From the IMG/VR virus record IMGVR_UViG_3300047666_000818, positions 1 to 30,414 of that record: DNA of 30,414 bases; one strand, 5' to 3'. Below are positions 22,682 to 28,759 of the stretch, one piece after another. This DNA comes from a virus. The stretch's first letter is position 1; each line of letters begins with the position of its first letter. A program made the translations under genes and the position numbers. The notes beneath the pieces are model-generated. The model did no database searches. It was not told the DNA's origin and was given only the letters and a program-made list of their open reading frames with translations.

Positions 22682-23131
22682 TTAATAGGATTGCGCATAT
22701 CTACGGTGTGGATATACATGCAATTCATATTCAGTTTTAAACCTTCCTAACACCGCTTTGATGATGTTTGATCCGCCTCTGACAACCTTGATTTTCTTGA
22801 AAACAAATTGCATTTTCAGTTCTTGTTGGCATAGATCCATCAAGAATTGAAAGTCTGCTGATTTCGAATGCCTGTGGCCAATGATGATTTTTGTTGTTCC
22901 ATCACCTTTGAAACCCGTTAATTTCAGGCGTAGAGTGCGCAACATGATGTTTTGAACAGGGTTGATGTTTTTCCCGAATGAATATTTTCCATTGCAAAAA
23001 CTATGATGGCGCAATGTTATTTCAGCACATGAGACGCGAAAGGCGTTGTGAAACTTGTCTTGATGCATGTCTGTTGCTTTGAGTGAAGATGAAACAATGA
23101 ATGGATTGCGAAAAGGACCTTTGAGCATCAT
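22682..23131 (-). CDS. Unknown basic protein
   Basis: 149 aa, strongly basic and rich in His, Phe and Lys (NGKYSFGKNINPVQ, GHRHSKSADFQFL, HVYPHRRYAQSY). No membrane segment or known motif. I do not recognise it. The start codons ATGATG overlap the TGA of the 112-aa gene. Its stop lies directly against the methyltransferase cassette. It belongs to the unit controlled by the structured region at 23467-23748. A nucleic-acid binding role is possible from the charge alone. Confidence 0.6.
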   Translation of the reverse strand: MMLKGPFRNPFIVSSSLKATDMHQDKFHNAFRVSCAEITLRHHSFCNGKYSFGKNINPVQNIMLRTLRLKLTGFKGDGTTKIIIGHRHSKSADFQFLMDLCQQELKMQFVFKKIKVVRGGSNIIKAVLGRFKTEYELHVYPHRRYAQSY

Positions 23132-23466
23132 CTAAGTTCTGAAAGGTGCGCAACTTGTTTGTTTGCTTCAGCTTGTGACATGTACTGTGCGAACTCTGAC
23201 AACCTTTCCAGCTGTTGAACGTGATCATCATCAACACTGGTTTGATCAGAAATTCGAAGGTTTGAAATCAGTGCTTTCGAAATTAATCCTTGCACAACTG
23301 GCCAATCAACAGATTGCGAAAGTTCCAGCGCAACGATTGGACATTGCCAATTTTTAGATGATTTCAGTAATTCCGCAATTTGGAGCAATCGCGGCATTGG
23401 AATTGAATGAAAAAGACCAACAATTTTTTCTTTGTGGCTGACAGACAAATTGTCTTGGTTTGACAT
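23128..23466 (-). CDS. Unknown helical protein, first gene after the structured control region
   Basis: 112 aa, all-helical, with FHSIPMPRLLQIAELLKSSKNWQCPIVALELSQ and a Gln/Glu-rich C-terminus (QLERLSEFAQYMSQAEANKQ) that could form a coiled coil. I do not recognise it. Its ATG lies 16 nt after a stable hairpin with a UUCG-type loop at the end of a predicted 165-nt leader, so its translation is probably controlled. It is coupled to the 149-aa gene by overlapping ATG/TGA. Confidence 0.6.
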   Translation of the reverse strand: MSNQDNLSVSHKEKIVGLFHSIPMPRLLQIAELLKSSKNWQCPIVALELSQSVDWPVVQGLISKALISNLRISDQTSVDDDHVQQLERLSEFAQYMSQAEANKQVAHLSELR

Positions 23467-23748
23467 AATTCATTGAATATCGCACCCCCGAAGGGTGCAC
23501 ACATTCACGTGAATCACAATGATCCTGTTTGAATAGTCCGCAGCGTATTTCTACCTGTGAAACTCCGGGGGTGCTAAAATTCGTGTGTAATTGGATTTGA
23601 AGGTGTCATTGTTTTGATTCCATAAATGTGTGCACTGCAAATGTAACATTGAATAATTGATTTTTCCAAATCTTTCTTCAATCAGTAAAGAACGCACACA
23701 TTCAATGCTTTAGTATCCGAAAGACTGAAAACTGTAACCCGTAAGGCT
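23467..23748. promoter_or_regulatory. Structured control region of 282 bp between two gene groups
   Basis: No gene. On the minus strand it carries a promoter (23638-23670), then a leader of about 165 nt with three competing pairings: A, 23626-23635 with 23495-23504 (10 bp); B, 23566-23574 with 23482-23490 (9 bp); and C, a local hairpin 23493-23498 / 23482-23487 with a UUCGG loop. A and B cross, so together they would make a pseudoknot, and C excludes both. The 11-mer GCACACATTYA occurs at 23497-23507 (+), 23623-23633 (-) and 23694-23704 (+). A 12-bp palindrome ATTCACGTGAAT is at 23503-23514. Confidence 0.6.
23638..23670 (-). promoter_or_regulatory. Promoter for the 112-aa/149-aa unit, Bacteroidota type
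   Basis: TTTG (23670-23667), 21-nt spacer, TACATTTG (23645-23638), a perfect -7 box. Transcription would begin near 23632, inside the R2 copy of GCACACATTYA, and give a leader of about 165 nt. Confidence 0.6.
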
Positions 23749-24513
23749 TCACGCCTTTTTCCGCTGTTGCATTTCGGCTTCTTTCATGCGCTCAAAATTC
23801 TGTTCGCATTTGACCATTATTTCATAGAAACGTTCCTTTTTCACCTCGCTTGCCTTGCCAAATTCGGCGCCAGCCATCGAAACAAAAAGGCCAATCCAAC
23901 CGAAATCTGAACCTTTGCTTTTCCTTTTGGTGTGCGTTTTAGGGAATTTCTTCACGTAGGCATTCCGGATGCCCCAAAATTCATAAAACACCACTTGTTT
24001 GAAGCGCTGCGGAAGGAAGCGCATGAACTTCATTTGAACGTCTGCAATCCGCCCGTTGAATGGCAATCCGAAAGGTGTGATCAGGCAAGCGCACATTTTG
24101 TTGAATTTCTCCTGTGATTCCTTTTTTTCGCCCTTTTTAACCGCTTCACAGTATTTTATGAATGCTTCATCAGTCATGCCGTATTGCAGCGCCGTGACGT
24201 TGTACAGTGCTGTTTTCGGGCCTCTGAAGATAAACCACCAGCCAGCCGCCGTTTGCATGTGTGATGGCGGTTCTAGCGCCCAACCAAAAGTGGACATTAG
24301 CGCTTGAATTTCAATGTCTGTGATGCTTCGAATGGTGCGTTTCGGAATCTTGCATGTGACATTCAAAAACCTGCGCAATTTCAACTGTTCTAGGTTGTTC
24401 CCGCGTAACAATTCGCAAACAGAAAAATACATTTTGCGGTCACATTCATCCCATTTGGAAGGAACATTGATTTCAAATTTCTTTTCGCCGTGTGTTAATG
24501 TGATGTTATTCAT
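23749..24513 (-). CDS. Unknown phage protein, possible tail-assembly chaperone
   Basis: 254 aa from the ATG at 24513, which overlaps the TGA of the spanin gene (ATGA); a longer frame from 24576 would add a Cys/His-rich stretch overlapping that gene and is unlikely. The N-terminus (MNNITLTHGEKKFEINVPSKW) is beta-rich and the rest helical, with AGWWFIFRGPK in the middle and a basic KKFPKTHTKRKSKG segment before a helical C-terminus. The overall pattern resembles chaperone-like proteins near tail genes in Bacteroidota phages, but no frameshift site or partner frame is seen. Low confidence in function. Confidence 0.6.
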   Translation of the reverse strand: MNNITLTHGEKKFEINVPSKWDECDRKMYFSVCELLRGNNLEQLKLRRFLNVTCKIPKRTIRSITDIEIQALMSTFGWALEPPSHMQTAAGWWFIFRGPKTALYNVTALQYGMTDEAFIKYCEAVKKGEKKESQEKFNKMCACLITPFGLPFNGRIADVQMKFMRFLPQRFKQVVFYEFWGIRNAYVKKFPKTHTKRKSKGSDFGWIGLFVSMAGAEFGKASEVKKERFYEIMVKCEQNFERMKEAEMQQRKKA

Positions 24514-24938
24514 GATCTGTTTTGGCGTGGTATGAATTGGATGATGATAAAAACAGCCATTGCAATCAACGCCCAATTTCGCCAGTTGGTTTTGCGGTCA
24601 ACAACTTCAGGCCGCAGAACTGTTTGTTCAAGAATCACTTCTTTCCAAACGGTATCAGCCTGGCATTCGATTTCAACAAAGATTTCTTTCAGTAAGGTGT
24701 CAACAACCACTATTGCGCGGCCCCGGCCTTTTTCAATTCTGATGGTATCTGTTGTGAATTTCACAACAGTGTCATGAAGCACATTTTCTGTTGTCAAAAA
24801 AACTGTGTCGCGGATTTCATTGATCACCATTCCTTCCTTTAGAATGGAAGGCTTTTTTGCAATTGCTTTTTTCAAATGCCAGTTTGCTGAACAGGATGAA
24901 AAGAGAACTACAATAACACTATACAATACCAACTTCAT
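24510..24938 (-). CDS. Predicted u-spanin (lipoprotein with C-terminal membrane anchor)
   Basis: 142 aa. The N-terminus is a lipoprotein signal with lipobox F-S-S-C, Cys at 16, followed by ANWHLKKAIAKKPSIL. A beta-rich periplasmic part (about 40-115) leads to a single C-terminal hydrophobic segment (about 121-136, NWALIAMAVFIIIQFI) and a short basic end. An outer-membrane lipid anchor plus an inner-membrane helix in one short protein is the architecture of u-spanins such as T1 gp11, which fuse the two membranes at the end of lysis. It overlaps the amidase gene by 20 nt, completing the lysis cassette. Assignment is by architecture and position. Confidence 0.75.
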   Translation of the reverse strand: MKLVLYSVIVVLFSSCSANWHLKKAIAKKPSILKEGMVINEIRDTVFLTTENVLHDTVVKFTTDTIRIEKGRGRAIVVVDTLLKEIFVEIECQADTVWKEVILEQTVLRPEVVDRKTNWRNWALIAMAVFIIIQFIPRQNRS

Positions 24939-25380
24939 TGGTCCATTTTTTAACGTCGAAACTGGGGCAAAGCTTCAACCATTCATTTCTTTGAATTATT
25001 CCGTCACCGTTTTTGTCTGGTGACAAATCACGATGGCCAACCACCGGAAGTGCGCCAAGTTGGTCTTCACTTCTGATTTGATTCAAGCACACTTGCAGCG
25101 ACATCATTTGATTGTTTGTGAAATCAAACACGCCTTTTCGCCCGCCAATCAATGCAATGTTCAGAAGGTTCGCGTTTTTGCCTTTCACGCCGTTTGAAAC
25201 CTTGCCAAATGGATGAACCATGTGAATGAAGCCTTCAGCATCAATTATGATGTGATATCCTGGCGAACGCCATCCTTTGCTGTTTTTAAAATAGTCAAGG
25301 ATCTGTTTCACTGAAGCATTCAATCTTGATGCAGTGCAGTGAATCACAATCTTGTTGATTTTTCTTCCGTAGTCTTTCAT
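24919..25380 (-). CDS. Endolysin: N-acetylmuramoyl-L-alanine amidase with EF-hand loop
   Basis: 153 aa, Amidase_2/T7-lysozyme type, cutting the bond between MurNAc and the stem peptide. Zinc ligands in the expected order: H14 (IVIHCTA), H116 (VVGHRDLSPD) and C138 (KLCPSF); GYHIIID (41-47) gives the conserved Tyr and His. Residues 122-133 (DKNGDGIIQRNE) are a perfect EF-hand loop with D1, N3, D5, G6, I8 and E12, inserted between the second and third ligand. Calcium binding would order the active-site loop. No signal peptide, so it needs a holin. The gene overlaps the membrane-protein gene (ATGA) upstream and the spanin gene by 20 nt downstream. Confidence 0.92.
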   Translation of the reverse strand: MKDYGRKINKIVIHCTASRLNASVKQILDYFKNSKGWRSPGYHIIIDAEGFIHMVHPFGKVSNGVKGKNANLLNIALIGGRKGVFDFTNNQMMSLQVCLNQIRSEDQLGALPVVGHRDLSPDKNGDGIIQRNEWLKLCPSFDVKKWTNEVGIV

Positions 25381-25715
25381 ACATCAATTTGCTCTGGATC
25401 TGATTCATCTTCAAAATCTGTTCCTGGTTGATTTTCAATTGTTGATTCTGCACTTTGCGCCGCTGCTTCTTCTGAACTTGGTCCATCTTTCTGCCAGAAC
25501 TTCTTTTCAACTTGATTTGCGGCATAATACGCCGCCAAAATCACGCTGTTCGAATACGCAAACCACTGCGCCGAATTCAGAAAATCAGAAAATGAAACCA
25601 TTGCAGGGAAACCCTTGAAAAACACAATTGTGTTCAGCAGAATTAGCAAAATGCAAACCGTGTACTTCCTTGATGCCTTTATCAATTCCGAATGTTTATA
25701 CCAGATTCTTTTCAC
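25377..25715 (-). CDS. Holin candidate, two-helix membrane protein (GTG start)
   Basis: 112 aa. The first codon is GTG at 25715, preceded by a purine-rich AAAAGAAAAGAA; the next in-frame ATG is residue 39, inside a helix region. Two hydrophobic segments (about 18-35 and 55-66) are followed by an acidic tail (SSEEAAAQSAES...FEDESDPEQ). Two helices with a charged C-terminus are normal for holins. It sits directly upstream of the amidase (ATGA overlap). Whether this or the 74-aa protein is the holin, the other being an antiholin, cannot be told from sequence. Confidence 0.65.
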   Translation of the reverse strand: MKRIWYKHSELIKASRKYTVCILLILLNTIVFFKGFPAMVSFSDFLNSAQWFAYSNSVILAAYYAANQVEKKFWQKDGPSSEEAAAQSAESTIENQPGTDFEDESDPEQIDV

Positions 25716-25920
25716 TTCTTTTCTTTTTTAGAATTTTCACCACTTGAATCAATTTTAAAATAAATGTCAGCAGCGCAATGCCGCAAGCCAGTACAAGTGA
25801 CGCCCAACGAAAAACGGGCGTTGTTGAATCAATCAAACTTTCAATTGATTGGCTTTCGATAAAGGTCCACGCGGCCATCACAAACCCAAAAACAGGATGG
25901 TTTTCCAGCCATTTAAACAT
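25696..25920 (-). CDS. Small membrane protein, holin/antiholin candidate
   Basis: 74 aa with one weak (about 11-22) and one strong hydrophobic segment (about 36-62, FRWASLVLACGIALLTFILKLIQVV) and a highly basic C-terminal tail (KILKKKRSEK). The charge and size are those of a holin or antiholin. It is the first gene of the lysis cassette, overlapping the connector-candidate gene by 8 nt and the 112-aa holin candidate by 20 nt. Confidence 0.65.
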   Translation of the reverse strand: MFKWLENHPVFGFVMAAWTFIESQSIESLIDSTTPVFRWASLVLACGIALLTFILKLIQVVKILKKKRSEKNLV

Positions 25921-26914
25921 GCAGCCCGAATCCTGGATAAATTCCCCCTTCGCTTGATGCTTCCGGCTGAATCACTCCTGTTGAATTGTAAAGATCTGAC
26001 GCTGCATAAAGCGTGTACAAAGAAGGATTTGAATCAAGTTCCTGTTTCAGCTTCGTTTGCCATTGTGATGAGACATCCAAAAGCATCTTTGACATTTGTT
26101 CCTTTTCTGAAAAAGCAGTTGCGCGGCTTCTTGATGTTGTGTTTTGTTCACGCCACACCAAGAAAACACCCTGTGAAGGCGTTAAATCAACTGAGTTTAA
26201 CACTAGTAGGTCAGAAAGCGATTGATTTGCCACAATCCGTTGAATCATTCCAATTGCTTTGCTGTAAGCGCTTACATCTTCACGGTTCTTTATTTTGTTG
26301 CGTAGGTCATCAAAAAAGGCATCAGAAATGATTGGACGAATCAACATTTCTTCTACAGTGTCTAATGTTGGCCGTATCTGATCAATTAGCCATTCACCAA
26401 GCTTGTGTTGAACTGATTTGTTCCATTCTGGCGCCTGGTTGATGAAATTGGCGAATCTTCGCTGTGGAATTCCGCTGTCTCTGTACTGCGTGAACACATC
26501 TGATTTTTCATCCAGATAGCTGATCACATTATCAAGGTGCAATTGTGCTGATCTGCCAAGTTGATCACGCAATTCATTCACCCTTGATTGTGATGCGGGC
26601 TGCGTTCTGTCATCAGCATTAACCGTGAATCCACCCTGGCGAATGTTGATGTTCATGTGTGGCAATGCCTTCAGGTAGCCAAGTAAAGAAAGCGCCTTTT
26701 TTGCCCTTTTTTCAAGTTCTTTGAACTCCACGTTTCCGATTTCAGCGCTGGCAATTGATTCTTCCAGCAATTCAAATTCCGCTTCGCTGATGACCGGATT
26801 CAAAAATTCATCTTGCGCTTCTTGCATGTAAGATTTCAAGAATAGCCAATCAGCCCCCGTGTTGAAAGGCAAGTTCGCATTCAGATCATCTTCATTTTTC
26901 AAAAGTAGTTTCAT
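25913..26914 (-). CDS. Head/connector-associated protein candidate (DUF6712-like)
   Basis: 333 aa, largely helical, soluble, many charged heptads (LLEESIASAEIGNVEFKELEKRAKKALSLL, RSAQLHLDNVISYL). It follows the portal gene with a 1-nt TGATG overlap. I associate this length, position and helical style with an uncharacterised Bacteroidota phage family (DUF6712), which I could not verify. A connector, head-completion or scaffold role is suggested only by being next to the portal. The C-terminus (SSEGGIYPGFGLHV) is short and flexible. I do not think it is the major capsid protein: an HK97 fold would show more beta structure and lacks this repeated helical pattern. Confidence 0.65.
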   Translation of the reverse strand: MKLLLKNEDDLNANLPFNTGADWLFLKSYMQEAQDEFLNPVISEAEFELLEESIASAEIGNVEFKELEKRAKKALSLLGYLKALPHMNINIRQGGFTVNADDRTQPASQSRVNELRDQLGRSAQLHLDNVISYLDEKSDVFTQYRDSGIPQRRFANFINQAPEWNKSVQHKLGEWLIDQIRPTLDTVEEMLIRPIISDAFFDDLRNKIKNREDVSAYSKAIGMIQRIVANQSLSDLLVLNSVDLTPSQGVFLVWREQNTTSRSRATAFSEKEQMSKMLLDVSSQWQTKLKQELDSNPSLYTLYAASDLYNSTGVIQPEASSEGGIYPGFGLHV

Positions 26915-28254
26915 CAGACTGTTGCGTTTGGTTTTGTCGCTTCCGCGCCAGTGTCAAGTGTTGTGATTAATGATGTGCGCATTCTCCATTCAATTGTTTC
27001 ATCCCATGCGTTGAATTCTGAAATCACAGACAGTGGCCAAAGAATGAAATCTTGAATTGGTTTCGCCATTCCAACGCGCTGATTGAACGCAACGCGGTTT
27101 CCGGAACCTGAACCAGCACCCATTGTTGATCCTGGCACAGAACCCATCAATTCACTGTGTAAACCAAGCGCGGCCATCTTGTGTTGTGATGCCTCTTTTG
27201 AATCTTCGATGTACACACCGTCTTTATTGAATTTCGATCCGATTTCATTAATGGTGATGTGATCCCAGGTTTCCTGCGGCAGGTGATCACGTGCCCCTAA
27301 TGAAGTCATCAGCGTGTTTCCCGCGCCTTTTGCGCCTTTGAAAAAGTCATTGAAACTTGTCAATTCGGCTTCCATTGCAGATTTCATTTCCACAGGTGAC
27401 ATCTTTTCCCATGCGGGGCCGAATCTTGATGGCCAGTACAAAGGGTGAACCGTAATATGGTACTTTATGGTCATTTGATTTTCAAGGATATAGCTTTTGA
27501 AAAGTGCTATTTGCTTTGAAATGTTCAACCACTTTGAATTGCGTGCTGATTCCCAATCTGGCATTGGGTAATATTGGCGCCCGGTGTCAATGTTTTGAAT
27601 CACAAACGCGAAGGTGCGCGGCTTTTTTGTCTGCAGCCATTCGAGCGAATCATCTTCTGGGACCACGCTATATGAAACTGAATTTTCTGCTTTGTATTCC
27701 GTTGTTCCAAAATCAGGATTCACGAAAACCTTTTCAATTTGCCCGAATTTATTTTTTCTTCCAAGCCTGCAATTCTTCGCGCGGGAAATGTTCGATTTGT
27801 ATTTAGTGATCAAACGTCCATCATTCGACATTGCGCAAAGAACAACGGCCCATCCAAAATAATTCACATCATACATTGAAGTGTAAATCTGTTTTCCTAA
27901 TTGATTGCGCTTGATGAATTTCTGTATCACAGGATCGCGGTAATGCTCAAAAGATTCTTCACCATCATCCGGTGTGGTTGTTACTTTGCCGTAAACCACG
28001 CCGCCGCCATACTGCAGATTTGAAAGAAACCGAATACCTGGATGAATCACAGTGTCCTGTTCGCCATCAGAAACAAGCGCTGTTGCGTAGTTGTTGCCCT
28101 TTCCCCATTCAACATATTCAATTGAACGGTTGGTGTCTTCTGTTAGCGGTTGGCCCTGTTTGAAAGTGTTTGCAAGTGCTCCCACATCAAATATTGCGCT
28201 GCCCGTTCTGAAGCCAATCACACCGCCGTGTTGAATTATTTTTTCTTCACTCAT
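26914..28254 (-). CDS. Portal protein
   Basis: 446 aa. The N-terminal part contains YVEWGKGNNY (47-56), the W-G-x-x-N motif seen at the start of many Bacteroidota portals, followed by the stem/clip region; a later segment is rich in charged helices, and GSVPGSTMGAGSGSGNRVAFNQRV (about 366-390) resembles the glycine/serine-rich region before the C-terminal helix of portals. It would form the dodecameric gate for DNA packaging, with the terminase coded two genes upstream. Start and stop overlap with neighbours by 1 nt each (TAATG, TGATG). The assignment is by motif plus position after the terminase. Confidence 0.82.
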   Translation of the reverse strand: MSEEKIIQHGGVIGFRTGSAIFDVGALANTFKQGQPLTEDTNRSIEYVEWGKGNNYATALVSDGEQDTVIHPGIRFLSNLQYGGGVVYGKVTTTPDDGEESFEHYRDPVIQKFIKRNQLGKQIYTSMYDVNYFGWAVVLCAMSNDGRLITKYKSNISRAKNCRLGRKNKFGQIEKVFVNPDFGTTEYKAENSVSYSVVPEDDSLEWLQTKKPRTFAFVIQNIDTGRQYYPMPDWESARNSKWLNISKQIALFKSYILENQMTIKYHITVHPLYWPSRFGPAWEKMSPVEMKSAMEAELTSFNDFFKGAKGAGNTLMTSLGARDHLPQETWDHITINEIGSKFNKDGVYIEDSKEASQHKMAALGLHSELMGSVPGSTMGAGSGSGNRVAFNQRVGMAKPIQDFILWPLSVISEFNAWDETIEWRMRTSLITTLDTGAEATKPNATV

Positions 28255-28580
28255 TAGTTGTACACCATTTCTGAATTTACTTTCATAATCAGTCTAATAT
28301 GAACCGTGACTGGATGCGTTGAATCACGGGTGCTGATTGTCACTGTTCCATTCTCCATTTCATCATGATTTGAACCACTTCTGAAGCAATTCTTCAGCAC
28401 AATCAATTTGCCACCTGTTTCACGTCTTTTGTCATAGGACATGAATTCAATGTTGAATCTATTTCGTGAATCCTTTTTACAATCACGTATTGTTTTCAAT
28501 GCCTCAATCAGAACCATAATCAAAAATGCATGATGCAACCAAGTTCTGAAAGGACATATTTCTGAAACCGTTGGTACCAT
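28254..28580 (-). CDS. Unknown small protein between terminase and portal
   Basis: 108 aa from the ATG at 28580 (preceded by AAAAAACC); a TTG at 28601 would add seven residues. Features: a Cys/Trp-containing N-terminus (ICPFRTWLHHAF), a helix (IMVLIEALKTIRDCKK), and a beta-rich end (GTVTISTRDSTHPVTVHIRL). I do not recognise it. The TAA overlaps the portal ATG by one base (TAATG), so it is coupled to a structural gene. Its place suggests a head-assembly accessory role. Confidence 0.62.
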   Translation of the reverse strand: MVPTVSEICPFRTWLHHAFLIMVLIEALKTIRDCKKDSRNRFNIEFMSYDKRRETGGKLIVLKNCFRSGSNHDEMENGTVTISTRDSTHPVTVHIRLIMKVNSEMVYN

Positions 28581-28601
28581 TGGTTTTTTCGGTGTTTTCA
28601 A

Positions 28602-28715
28602 TCATCGGAAACGCGAATTAACTGCTTGAAAATCAACTTTTTGATTTTTTCGGCGGCTTCTCATTTCTTTGTCACGCGCTGATCCGCACGCCTTGCCGTG
28701 TTCGTGCACTCGCAT
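28602..28715 (-). CDS. Possible 37-aa basic peptide
   Basis: A short frame (MRVHEHGKACGSARDKE..., ending SRFR) opens with ATG at 28715 and stops at 28602, directly before the TTG at 28601. It is basic (several RR/KK pairs) and fills most of the 179-nt gap between the terminase and the next ATG. Nothing else supports it; it may be chance. Confidence 0.22.
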   Translation of the reverse strand: MRVHEHGKACGSARDKEMRSRRKNQKVDFQAVNSRFR

Positions 28716-28759
28716 TCTCTTAGTGAATTACACGTTATATGATACGGGTGTTTGAGTTT

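Noticed and set aside
24514-24576. 21-residue N-terminal extension of the 254-aa protein
   Set aside because: It overlaps the end of the spanin gene by over 60 nt, whereas the ATG at 24513 gives the ATGA coupling common in this genome.
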